DNA from: CALNZV01 sp942491115
GTDB lineage: Bacteria; Desulfobacterota; Desulfobacteria; Desulfobacterales; UBA5852
Direction of reading: 5' to 3'
Assembly: GCA_942491115.1 (NCBI GenBank)
Contig: CALNZV010000020.1
Span: forward strand, 558,001-622,000
DNA: 64,000 bases
Position numbers and translations under genes: made by a program. Position 1 is the stretch's first letter. Every line of letters starts with the position of its first letter. This document shows, in pieces, positions 40,356-48,279 of this stretch. The notes beneath the pieces were generated by a model. The model was not told the origin of the DNA. It did no database searches and was given only the letters and a program-made list of their open reading frames with translations.

Positions 40356-41201
40356 CTATACGGCGTATCCGGCCTCCCGAAACAGGGGTGCAAGCACGGC
40401 CAGGCTTTCTTTTCCGGCCTCATCCGGGGCATCCACGTAGGGATAAAGCTCGAGGCTTACATCCCCCTCATAGCCCAGGCGTTTCATGGTGGAGAAGACC
40501 GTCCGGAAATCGATGGCGCCGTAGCCCGCGATCAAGTGGTTGTGAACCCGGGTGTCGGCAATGTCCTCCACGTGAACATGGCCCACCCATTGAAACAGGT
40601 CCTCGAAAGCGGCCGAGGGGTCCTCGCCGGCGCAATAGAAGTGGCCGATATCGAAATTCAGCCCAACGGAAGGGGAACGGAGATCCTTGATGAAGGGGAT
40701 GAATTCACTGGTCCTCTCCATCAAGAGATCGGGTTCGGGCTCCACCAGCAGCCGGATCCCCAAGTCCTCGGCCATGGGGATCACCTGATCTAACCCGTCG
40801 TAAAACAGCTTGAACGCCTCAGCCCTGGACATGCCTTTTTCGAGAGGGCCGCCGGGGGGGATGGAAATGTTCCCCGCCCCAAGGGTCTTGGCTACCCGAA
40901 GACACTCGATGGTGTGTCGGACGCGGATGCCCCGCCGCTCGGGGTCCGGTTCGATCCAGGAGGGCAGATAGGTGTCCCCCACGGCAAAGAGTGTGAAGGA
41001 ATTCAGGTTGGTGATTCTGAGGTCCCGTTCAGAGAGGATGGTCTTGATGCCCGCCAAAGCACCGTCGTCATAATCCGGGGGATAGAGGTGGGGACGGTCG
41101 CACATGATTTCCACCCCTTTGAATCCGAGGTCGGCGATGCGCGTCAGGGCCTCTTCAACCGTTGTTTTTACAAAAGCGTTCGTGCTGTAACCGAATATCA
41201 T
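40356..41201 (-). CDS. Xylose-isomerase-like TIM-barrel sugar isomerase/epimerase
   Basis: Of the two neighbouring ATG codons the second, at 41201, sits at better spacing (5 bases) after AGGAG; it yields 281 residues. The barrel pattern is typical of the AP endonuclease 2 family: FGYSTNAFVKTTVEEALTRIADLGFKGVEIM, LRITNLNSFTL, LGAGNISIPPG, LLVEPEPD with a metal Glu, VGLNFDIGHFYCAG with Asp and His, WVGHVHVEDIADTR and DVSLELYPYV with the last Glu. It binds a divalent metal and isomerises or epimerises a sugar. It directly follows an inositol-1-phosphate synthase gene (39-base gap), so it may work on an inositol or related intermediate. The exact reaction is unknown. Confidence 0.85.
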   Translation of the reverse strand: MIFGYSTNAFVKTTVEEALTRIADLGFKGVEIMCDRPHLYPPDYDDGALAGIKTILSERDLRITNLNSFTLFAVGDTYLPSWIEPDPERRGIRVRHTIECLRVAKTLGAGNISIPPGGPLEKGMSRAEAFKLFYDGLDQVIPMAEDLGIRLLVEPEPDLLMERTSEFIPFIKDLRSPSVGLNFDIGHFYCAGEDPSAAFEDLFQWVGHVHVEDIADTRVHNHLIAGYGAIDFRTVFSTMKRLGYEGDVSLELYPYVDAPDEAGKESLAVLAPLFREAGYAV

Positions 41202-41240
41202 CATAACTCCTGAAAGGTCCATCCATTGCTGGACCGATGG

Positions 41241-42398
41241 TTAACGGATACTTTCGGACAATTCCTCTCCAAAGGCCTGGAGACGGGCCCATTGATCCTG
41301 AAAACTGACGGGAGCGCGGGTTCCCTCCGGTTTCTTGAAAAAGAACCCCAGCTCCGGGAGAAGTCCTCTCCTCCCGGCGGCCTTCGCCGCCGCCACCCAT
41401 CGGGCGAGATCGATCGCCATGGGCGCCGCCAGTATGGAGTCCCTCCCCTGGAGATTGATTCGGATGCTCATGGGCAGGCCGAATAGCCCCTTCACATCGA
41501 TCACATCCCAGGCCTCCTTTGCATCGCCCCTGGGAGGGTAATAGTCGATCCGCACCCTGTGGCTTCCCCCGCCGTATCCCTCGCCCACAGGGTATCCAAG
41601 GATATCGTCAAGCAGATCGGTTTTGTTGGCCAGCTTTCCGGCGGCACAGGCAGGATTCATGAGGTTCTTGCCGTCCGCGTTGCCTAATATGTTGAGGCTG
41701 TACCAGCCGTCCACGTAAAGATGCCGAGACTTCAACGCCGAGGCCAGCACCACCTTAAAATAGGTCTGCCCGGTTTTGCCATCTCTGCCTGCCATGGGGA
41801 CGCCCAGTCTCTCGGCCTGGGCCACGATGGCCGGCAGAGCCATATCGTTGGGCGTAAAGTTCACCACGGGTATTCCACACCGGATAGCCGCCATGGCGTA
41901 TACAACATCTTGAAAAACGTCCCCCCCCTTCATGGCCTCCAGATCCCCGAAGGTTAGCGAGGGGTCGATGCCGCAGTCCGGGCAGGCCGGAAGAAGATTC
42001 ACCAGGACCGGCTGGGCCCGGGGATGAGCGTTTACAAACCCGTCGATATCCCGAACCAAGGTCTTCAATTGGTCGGCCACGGACAATCCGGGGTCGGGCG
42101 CCGGGGACACGGCAATCCCGTCCAGCGCCTTGGACCAGGGACGCCACCGTTCCTCGGGCACCACCCCTTGCACCCTCAGGGTTTCTGTCATGGATTCTCC
42201 GGAAAGATCCCAACCGGCAATGGCCAGACCATCTTCGGGCTTTCCGACAAACGGCAGCAGATCCGTTGAGGTGAGATAAGGCAGGACGGCCTCGGGGCTG
42301 TTGGCCATCATCTCGACGGCGAGAGCAAGGGTGGAGCCGATCGCCCCTTTGGCTCCGGCAACCAGCATGAGAACAGCCTGTGGATGTTCAACGACCAT
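41241..42398 (-). CDS. Inositol-1-phosphate synthase family protein
   Basis: This 385-residue protein resembles the short, archaeal and actinobacterial type of myo-inositol-1-phosphate synthase. It begins with a nucleotide motif LVAGAKGAIGSTLA. Later pieces include VNLLPACP, IPVVNFTPNDMALPAIVAQAERLGVPMAGRDGKTGQTYFKVVLA in parts, LYVDGWYSLNILGNADGKNL and SIRINLQGRDSILAAPMAIDLARW; the Asn-Leu-Gly-Asn and Gln-Gly-Arg-Asp-Ser steps are characteristic. It converts glucose 6-phosphate to inositol 1-phosphate with NAD as an internal cofactor. An ATG with GGAGG about 10 bases upstream fits. The isomerase downstream and UbiG-like methyltransferase upstream are probably in the same transcript. Confidence 0.85.
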   Translation of the reverse strand: MVVEHPQAVLMLVAGAKGAIGSTLALAVEMMANSPEAVLPYLTSTDLLPFVGKPEDGLAIAGWDLSGESMTETLRVQGVVPEERWRPWSKALDGIAVSPAPDPGLSVADQLKTLVRDIDGFVNAHPRAQPVLVNLLPACPDCGIDPSLTFGDLEAMKGGDVFQDVVYAMAAIRCGIPVVNFTPNDMALPAIVAQAERLGVPMAGRDGKTGQTYFKVVLASALKSRHLYVDGWYSLNILGNADGKNLMNPACAAGKLANKTDLLDDILGYPVGEGYGGGSHRVRIDYYPPRGDAKEAWDVIDVKGLFGLPMSIRINLQGRDSILAAPMAIDLARWVAAAKAAGRRGLLPELGFFFKKPEGTRAPVSFQDQWARLQAFGEELSESIR

Positions 42399-42500
42399 TG
42401 GTTTTCAACCTCCAGGAGAAGGCCGAGACACCGGCCCTTTCCGCTTGATGCAATGCAGCGACGGCAAAGTTTGACTGTATAAACAATTCCGATATCAGGG

Positions 42501-43214
42501 TCAATGGCGGCGCCTGAAATGGGCCAGATAGTTCACAGCGGCGCTGCGGGTGATCCAACTGGTTCTTAGAAACGGCAGGTAGACGAATCCTGAAAGGTCC
42601 ATCCTGCCGAGGTTCCATTCGTTCCCCCAGGACACCAGTTCGGAGGGCTTGACGAATCTGCGGTAACGGTGGGTGCCTTTTTTGACGATGCCGAGAAGGG
42701 TCTCGGCGATGACTATGGCAAGGAGGCCGGAAAGGAGGGTGCGGTTGAGGGTCGCGAAAAACACGTCGCCGCCGGGACGAACCAGGGTGGCGCAGGCGCC
42801 GACGATAGATGCCGGCTCCGGAACGTGCTCCAGAAGCTCCATGCAGACGACGCCGTCGAATTCACCGGGATGGGAAGCCGCCAGGTCTTCGGCCGAAGAC
42901 CGGCGATAATCGATGGAGAGTTTCCTGGAGGTTGCGTGGCGTCTGGCCACCCCCAGGGCGGTTTTGCCCATGTCGATGCCGGTCATCCGAGCCCCTTTTT
43001 CGGCCAGGGCTTCGGAGAGAATACCGCCTCCGCAGCCGACGTCCAGCAGGGCTTTTCCCCGGAGAGACATCCGATCGGCCACGTAAGCGGCTCGGAGGGG
43101 ATTGATATCGTGAAGCGCTCCGAATTCTCCGGTGCGGTCCCACCAGTGCCTGGCTTGGGCTTCGAAACGCTCAAGCTCCTTTTGATCCACATTGTCCACG
43201 TCGCCTGATTCCAC
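42501..43214 (-). CDS. ubiG: UbiG-like SAM-dependent methyltransferase
   Basis: The frame starts at GTG 43214 (237 residues). Its opening, NVDQKELERFEAQARHWWD and GEFGALHDINPLR, is the UbiG signature. Motif I is LLDVGCGGGILSEALAEKGARMTGIDM, with later ELLEHVPEP and FFATLNRT. UbiG makes the two O-methylations of ubiquinone synthesis; in bacteria without ubiquinone, related enzymes methylate other lipids or quinone precursors. The C-terminal segment ends KPSELVSWGNEWNLGRMDLSGFVYLPF in parts, also UbiG-like. No other ubiquinone gene is in the window, so its substrate is open. It lies between the inositol genes and the copper ATPase. Confidence 0.85.
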   Translation of the reverse strand: MESGDVDNVDQKELERFEAQARHWWDRTGEFGALHDINPLRAAYVADRMSLRGKALLDVGCGGGILSEALAEKGARMTGIDMGKTALGVARRHATSRKLSIDYRRSSAEDLAASHPGEFDGVVCMELLEHVPEPASIVGACATLVRPGGDVFFATLNRTLLSGLLAIVIAETLLGIVKKGTHRYRRFVKPSELVSWGNEWNLGRMDLSGFVYLPFLRTSWITRSAAVNYLAHFRRRH

Positions 43215-43332
43215 CCTCTCGTCGCTGCGCGCTGCCGCCGCACTGCATTTATCACCCCGCCGCTGAAGGCGTCAACCGCAGGAAGCCGTTGGATGAAGTG
43301 GTGGTCCCCCGAGGGCGAACGATCCGTTTCCT

Positions 43333-45822
43333 TCAGGATCGGCGGTCCCGGATCATGAGCAGCAGGGTATTGCCCGTCACGCTCAGACTGCTCAACAGCA
43401 TAGCCGTCACGGCCACCAGGGGCGTCAGGAGACCGCTCATGGCCAGGGGAATGGCGACCCCGTTGTAGACAAAGGTAAAAAACAGGTTTTGACGGACCTT
43501 TGCATTCACTCTGACAGCAAGCTCCAAAAACGATATCACCTGGAGGGGATCCCCCCGCATCAGGGTCAAATCCGCCGCCTCCCGGCTCAAGGGGCTGCCC
43601 GCATAAACGGCCATGCCGATGTCGGCCGCCGCCAGGGCCGGGGCATCGTTGACACCGTCGCCCACCATGGCCACACCGCTGCCGCCGGCACGAAGGGTTT
43701 CGATCTCCGCCGCCTTGTCGACGGGTCGTCGCTCTCCCATCTGAACCGGGATACCGAGACCCTCGCCAGCCATAGCGGTGGCGGTCTGCCCGTCACCGGA
43801 TACCAGGATCATCCGGCACCCCTTTGTCTTGAGACGGGACACGGCCTCCAGTGCGGATTCCTTGTACCGATCGCCGAAGACCAGGATTCCCTGAAGCCGT
43901 CCGGCCTTGCCCAGGTATACCCGTGAGGACAACCCATGGGTCTGGGCCGGAACCATGGGGATGGCCTCGTCGGAACGCGCCATCCAATCCTTCAGGAACC
44001 CATGGGAACCGATTTTGAATTGTTCGCCGCCGGCCATACCGGAGACGCCGTTTTCAAACACGTCGATCGACACGAATTCGACGGGAGAAATCCCACGGGC
44101 TTCGGCCGCCTTTTGGATTTCCATCGCCACAGGATGCTCTGCAGCCGACTCGAGGCCTGCGGCCACAGCGAGCAGCCACCGCTCCTCGACATCTTTCGGA
44201 GAAAACACATCCAGAAGGCGCCACCGCCCCTCTGTAAGGGTGCCGGTCTTGTCGAACACGATCGTATCGACCCGATCGGCCGCCTCGAACGCACCGAATT
44301 CACGGACCAGGATTCCCTTTCGATTGGCCAGTGAGATGCCGGCCACACGGGCCAGGGGAATGGCGATGCCTAAAGCGCAGGGGCAGGAGATGACCACCAC
44401 CGTAATGCCCCTGATAAACGCCGCTTCCCCCCCCATTCCCAGCAGGATGCAGAGGATGCCGGTAGCTGCGGCCAGCAGGACGATAACCGGTACGAATCCC
44501 CTCAGAAGCCGATCGGTTTTTCCTTCCAGACCGGTTTTTCGACCCAAGGCCTGCTCCATAACCCCCACCATTTGACCCAGGGTAGAGTCTCTGCCGACGC
44601 GTTCCGCCCGAGCCTTGAACGACCCGGTTTCGATCCGGGTGCCGCTGACCAGCCGGTCCCCGACGGTCTTCGCGAGGGCGGTGGGCTCCCCGGTGATGGA
44701 TGATTCGTTGACGGCGCCGCCGCCATGGACAACGACGCCATCGGCCGGCACCACCTCGCCGGCATCCACCCTAAAGAGCCCCCCTTGACCGAGGGCATCC
44801 ACGGATCCGTATCGCCCTTCTGGGAAGTCATCGGTACACAGGCGCACCTTTTTCGGAGACAGGGAAAAAAAGGCCGATAGGTCCTCCTGGACTCGGTCCT
44901 TGGCCTTTCGCTCGAGCATCTTGCCCAGGAGCACCAGGGTGATCAGCATGGCTGCCGTGTCGAAATACAGGTGGATGCTGCCCCTGATCAGATTGAACGC
45001 GCTGAGCACCCAGGCACAGTCGGCCCCGATAGCAATCAGGGACTCCATCCCCGGTCGGCCTAGTAAAATCCCCCGCCACCCCCGACGGTGCACCCTCCCC
45101 CCCCCATACAGCAGCACTACCGTCGCCATTACGGCAATGGGCCAAGACAACTTCCATACAGCGTCCTCGGGCAGGCTGAAAAAAAAGCCCGAATAGAGGG
45201 AGAAAGAGAGCATCATGACATTCATCGTCAAAAAAGCCGACAAACCGAAACGGATGAATTCCCTTCGTCTCTCCTCCCGAAATCGGCCCTCCCCGGGTTC
45301 CGTCAGCCCATAGCCCATTCGGGAAATCCGATCGACGATCCGCACCGGCGACACCCGTCTGGGGTCGTAAGCCACCTGAAGCCGGTCGGTGGCGAAAAGG
45401 CACCGGGCATGGACAATCCCCTCGGTTCCCAGAAGGGTTTCCTCGATGACCCAGGCGCAAGCAGGGCACCACATCCCGGAAACGGCAAAAGCCGCTTCCA
45501 ACTGGTTGGGGTCACGGGAGTCCTTGCTTCCGTCTGGGGTGTCGCCGCCGGAAGGCCCCCCATCGGGGTGCTGACGCCGGACAGTGGCCTCCAGGTCGGC
45601 GCTGCCGGCGGGAATAATGCCGGCCTCCCGGCACCGACGGTAGATGTCGGTCTTTCGGAAGGCGTCGGGGTCGGGGGATCCGCTGATTTCCAGGAGCATG
45701 GAGAACACCTGCCGGCAGCCGGGGCAGCAAAACCGGAAGGCCCGACCCGCCGCTGTCAGGGGGAAATCGCCAAATGCAGCGGTCAGTCCGCAGAGATCAC
45801 AGTGGGGAGAAGCGGTCGTCAT
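43333..45822 (-). CDS. ccoI: CcoI/FixI-type copper-transporting P1B ATPase
   Basis: With the ATG at 45822 the protein has 829 residues. The N-terminus has a CDLCG and CCPGC zinc-ribbon-like metal site, then an HMA domain with GMWCPACAW, both seen in CcoI. Eight membrane helices can be found. The transmembrane CPC motif (ISCPCALGIAIPLA), the DKTGTLTEG phosphorylation site, the TGEP turn, the AAEHPVA His-Pro and the GDGVNDAPAL loop are all complete. CcoI exports copper from the cytoplasm for assembly of cbb3 oxidase, and the gene lies next to ccoN and ccoO. A general CopA role is possible but the double N-terminal metal site favours CcoI. Confidence 0.93.
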   Translation of the reverse strand: MTTASPHCDLCGLTAAFGDFPLTAAGRAFRFCCPGCRQVFSMLLEISGSPDPDAFRKTDIYRRCREAGIIPAGSADLEATVRRQHPDGGPSGGDTPDGSKDSRDPNQLEAAFAVSGMWCPACAWVIEETLLGTEGIVHARCLFATDRLQVAYDPRRVSPVRIVDRISRMGYGLTEPGEGRFREERRREFIRFGLSAFLTMNVMMLSFSLYSGFFFSLPEDAVWKLSWPIAVMATVVLLYGGGRVHRRGWRGILLGRPGMESLIAIGADCAWVLSAFNLIRGSIHLYFDTAAMLITLVLLGKMLERKAKDRVQEDLSAFFSLSPKKVRLCTDDFPEGRYGSVDALGQGGLFRVDAGEVVPADGVVVHGGGAVNESSITGEPTALAKTVGDRLVSGTRIETGSFKARAERVGRDSTLGQMVGVMEQALGRKTGLEGKTDRLLRGFVPVIVLLAAATGILCILLGMGGEAAFIRGITVVVISCPCALGIAIPLARVAGISLANRKGILVREFGAFEAADRVDTIVFDKTGTLTEGRWRLLDVFSPKDVEERWLLAVAAGLESAAEHPVAMEIQKAAEARGISPVEFVSIDVFENGVSGMAGGEQFKIGSHGFLKDWMARSDEAIPMVPAQTHGLSSRVYLGKAGRLQGILVFGDRYKESALEAVSRLKTKGCRMILVSGDGQTATAMAGEGLGIPVQMGERRPVDKAAEIETLRAGGSGVAMVGDGVNDAPALAAADIGMAVYAGSPLSREAADLTLMRGDPLQVISFLELAVRVNAKVRQNLFFTFVYNGVAIPLAMSGLLTPLVAVTAMLLSSLSVTGNTLLLMIRDRRS

Positions 45823-45951
45823 GGGGTCGGTCTTTTGCAAACGGGTGGGCGAATTTCCAGGCGGTGGACGTATGATCTGCCTCCCGGCAACAAGAAACCG
45901 GGTTGACCCCTGCCAACCCGGTTGTCCTTATCTCGATTGTCGGCGGATGGA

Positions 45952-46527
45952 TCAGCGGCGCACCCCGAGGGACTTGACATAATGGATGACCTTCCATCGA
46001 TCCTCTGGGAACATCGTTGTGGCCAAAGCCGGTTGGCGCCCCTCCGGAATGCCATAGCTGATTTCATGAAACAGCAGTCCGACGGCCATGGTTTGAACCT
46101 TGGCCGAGCGAAGATCCCCGGGCAGGGGGGCAAAGCTCTGACCGACGGTTCCCTGTCCGTCGTGGTCGGGTCCGTGGCACATGTAGCAGTATAAAAAATA
46201 GGCCTGCTTTCCCCGCTCGAGCACCTCCGGATCCCGGGGGTTGAGGGGCGAAGTCAGGGTCAAGGGGTCGGCGGCCCGGTAGACGGCCTCAGCCTCGTTG
46301 AGAGGCCTTGACGCAAGAGGGGTCATCACCAGCTGGGGATTTTCGGAACCGGTCAGGACCGGCACGACCCCTTCATCCATTACCAGTATGGGATTCTCGT
46401 AAGGTTTGACCGCAGGCGTCTCCCACATGCGGCCGGCTTGGAAATAGCGGTCGTAAACAAAAATTGCCGAATACGCGGCCAGGAAAACCGTCAATGCGGC
46501 GCACGCCAAAATGAGATTCCTCTTCAT
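45952..46527 (-). CDS. actE: ActE-like membrane-anchored monohaem cytochrome c
   Basis: The ATG at 46527 comes one base after the preceding stop and gives 191 residues. An N-terminal helix (4-26) anchors it in the membrane. The segment RMWETPAVKPYENP matches the ActE family opening. A single haem site CYMCH (Cys114, Cys117, His118) lies in YFLYCYMCHGPDHDGQGTVG, and the distal Met is probably in ALATTMFPEDRW. ActE is the monohaem subunit of alternative complex III. Here it is separated from the other act genes by the oxidase genes, which is an unusual order. It could pass electrons from ActA toward the CcoO-like subunit. Confidence 0.8.
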   Translation of the reverse strand: MKRNLILACAALTVFLAAYSAIFVYDRYFQAGRMWETPAVKPYENPILVMDEGVVPVLTGSENPQLVMTPLASRPLNEAEAVYRAADPLTLTSPLNPRDPEVLERGKQAYFLYCYMCHGPDHDGQGTVGQSFAPLPGDLRSAKVQTMAVGLLFHEISYGIPEGRQPALATTMFPEDRWKVIHYVKSLGVRR

Positions 46528-46528
46528 G

Positions 46529-46762
46529 TCATCGGCCCTCCCGCCCGCGGATGTGCTGGGTATAGGGCAGGGGTTTGTAGACGCCATAGGGCGATTCCGC
46601 CGGAACCCCCTTTACGGGACGGTAGTCCCATTCCGGCTGCCCGACGTCACCGACCCACTTGAGGGCAAACGCCCCTTTTAAAAGGATCAGGGCGAGAAGC
46701 AGCAGGATCACGATCCACGTGTACAGCACAGATTCTTTGCCGTCATGACTGTCGGTATTCAA
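46529..46762 (-). CDS. Small single-pass membrane protein in oxidase operon
   Basis: This 77-residue protein starts at a TTG whose TTGA overlaps the stop of the preceding gene, with AGGAG 8 bases upstream, so it is probably translated by coupling. Residues 14-35 form one membrane helix (YTWIVILLLLALILLKGAF). The remaining 40 residues have a conserved-looking proline-rich tail, QPEWDYRPVKGVPAESPYGVYKPLPY, probably on the periplasmic side. It does not match a known cbb3 or complex III subunit that I can name. Its place between the CcoP-N-like and ActE-like genes suggests a structural subunit or link between the two complexes. This is inference. Confidence 0.65.
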   Translation of the reverse strand: MNTDSHDGKESVLYTWIVILLLLALILLKGAFALKWVGDVGQPEWDYRPVKGVPAESPYGVYKPLPYTQHIRGREGR

Positions 46763-47040
46763 ATTTTGGCTCCTGTGGCTCCATACATCAAGATATAGAA
46801 AAACGCCCAGATGACCGTGCCCGCAATGGTAAAAAACAGCACCAGCGGGAAGGGCGCATTTCGCTCTTGGATTCCACCGACAAAGGTGTGGGTAACCGTC
46901 TCTTTTCGCTTCTCCGATTGCCTGTTTTTAAAGTGAGCGAATCCAAGACCAGCAGCGAAAACGAGAATGAAAATCACCGCCGGAAGAAGATACAGCATAA
47001 AATGCTGAAAATTGATTAATTCAAAATAGCGTCCGTGCAT
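46759..47040 (-). CDS. CcoP-N-like two-helix membrane protein without haem domain
   Basis: The 93-residue protein has two membrane helices: about 15-33 (LYLLPAVIFILVFAAGLGF) and 66-86 (LVLFFTIAGTVIWAFFYILMYG). Between them VGGIQERNAPFPLVLFF resembles the CcoP N-terminal motif (DGIxExxNPLPxWWxxxF). In standard cbb3 oxidase this module is fused to the two haem domains of CcoP. Here it ends after the second helix with no CxxCH. GGAG lies 8 bases before the ATG. It probably anchors or docks the CcoO-like cytochrome to CcoN. Its 3' end overlaps the next small gene. Confidence 0.65.
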   Translation of the reverse strand: MHGRYFELINFQHFMLYLLPAVIFILVFAAGLGFAHFKNRQSEKRKETVTHTFVGGIQERNAPFPLVLFFTIAGTVIWAFFYILMYGATGAKI

Positions 47041-47070
47041 TGGTGTTCTCCCCGTGTCGGAGGGTGATCA

Positions 47071-47328
47071 CTACCATTTGAAAAAAGTGAAAAACAATAC
47101 GGAGCCCATCGCTAGCACCCCGGCCATCGCAAGGATCATCAATACCGCCCCCTCGAGCCGGTTGACTCGGGAAACCCGAGGCCCCACACCCCCCGGCGCA
47201 TCTTCCAGGGGAAGAAAGCGGGCCCTTTTCTGGTCCTTAAACTGACCGTTTTTAAGCGCCCAGAAAAACACCACCAGACTGATGACAAATCCAGCAAGCA
47301 TATAGGCGATAAAATAAGGGTAATACAT
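47071..47328 (-). CDS. CcoS/CcoQ-like small membrane protein
   Basis: The 85-residue protein starts at an ATG with AGGAG 7 bases upstream, right after the CcoO-like gene. It has a membrane helix at about 6-25 (AYMLAGFVISLVVFFWALKNGQF) and a second at 60-82 (GAVLMILAMAGVLAMGSVLFF). The segment WALKNGQFKDQKRARFLPLED resembles the CcoS (WALRSGQFDDLxxPxxRILxDD) or CcoQ pattern. CcoS helps insert cofactors into cbb3 oxidase and CcoQ stabilises it. I could not decide between them. The second helix is extra compared with CcoS, so a local fusion or distinct subunit is possible. Confidence 0.6.
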   Translation of the reverse strand: MYYPYFIAYMLAGFVISLVVFFWALKNGQFKDQKRARFLPLEDAPGGVGPRVSRVNRLEGAVLMILAMAGVLAMGSVLFFTFFKW

Positions 47329-47331
47329 GGG

Positions 47332-48279
47332 CTACTCCTGTTTCCACTCGTAAGCGGCATCGATACCTCTGGGTGGACCATCGGAGTCGACCTCATTGAT
47401 AAAGTACAGGGCAATATAGTTGCCCACATCCCACAACTTTTCCGACTCAAGGTCTTTCTTGAAGTAGGGCATGGCGGTGCCGGTAATCCCATTCATCAAC
47501 TGGTAATAGATGATGCCTCCGGAAATTTCGCGCCCCTTGAGAATCGTAAAATTGAGGGGCGGTGGGTAAATCCAGGGTTGGGCATCCCCCATCCCGTCAC
47601 CGACAGGGCCGTGGCATCCGATGCAAAACCCCTGGTAGATCATCCGACCGCGCTCAAGGCTGTAGTCGGTCGCTGGATAGGGATTGGGGATATCCCGCCA
47701 CCCCTGGGGAACGATCTCGGCCAACCATTTGACATTGGCCTCGATACCGGCTTCGTAAGCCTTTATGGATTCATCTTTCCAATAGATCTGACGCTCCATC
47801 CGTTGATCCGCCGCTTTCATTCCCAGGCTTTGCACATAGCGGGTGAGCAGCCGGATATTCTCCATTCCCAGGTATTCGAATTGCGGCATAATGGAGTTGG
47901 GCCGAGTGTATCGGGGATTGATGAAATGGGCGATGTGCCAGTCATCCGGGTGCTCCCCCCCTTCCTGGGACAGATCAACGCCGGTCCTCTGAGACCCTAG
48001 CAAAATGGGTTGATCCTGAACGTAATCACCGGATTGAGCGATCCGCGTCGCACCGTGGCCCCAGTCGATGGCGCGGATGGATTGGCTGTGGCAGTATACG
48101 CATCCATTGGCGATGTAGATTTTCCGTCCTGCGGCCTCCTCCGCTGTCCGATCCCGAAAGATTTCCGAGGGAGTGTAATCCGCTTGGGTGTAAGGCCAGA
48201 AAACCACCACGAACGTCACGGCCGCCAGGATCGCCACCGACCCTAAAATCACAGCGGATGGGGTCATTTTCTGGTTCAT
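47332..48279 (-). CDS. ccoO: Dihaem CcoO-like cytochrome c subunit (CcoO plus CcoP-type haem domain)
   Basis: The start overlaps the ccoN stop as ATGA with GGAG before it, giving 315 residues. A membrane helix (about 10-28) leads to the CcoO domain: IYIANGCVYCHSQSIRAIDWG has the haem site Cys60-Cys63-His64, and PNSIMPQFEYL holds the Met ligand. After residue 195 a second cytochrome domain appears with GFCIGCHGPVGDGMGD (Cys219, Cys222, His223) and GTAMPYFKKDL. Standard CcoO has one haem and CcoP has two. Here one haem domain of the CcoP type is attached to CcoO, with the CcoP membrane part in a separate gene. It brings electrons to CcoN. Confidence 0.85.
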   Translation of the reverse strand: MNQKMTPSAVILGSVAILAAVTFVVVFWPYTQADYTPSEIFRDRTAEEAAGRKIYIANGCVYCHSQSIRAIDWGHGATRIAQSGDYVQDQPILLGSQRTGVDLSQEGGEHPDDWHIAHFINPRYTRPNSIMPQFEYLGMENIRLLTRYVQSLGMKAADQRMERQIYWKDESIKAYEAGIEANVKWLAEIVPQGWRDIPNPYPATDYSLERGRMIYQGFCIGCHGPVGDGMGDAQPWIYPPPLNFTILKGREISGGIIYYQLMNGITGTAMPYFKKDLESEKLWDVGNYIALYFINEVDSDGPPRGIDAAYEWKQE

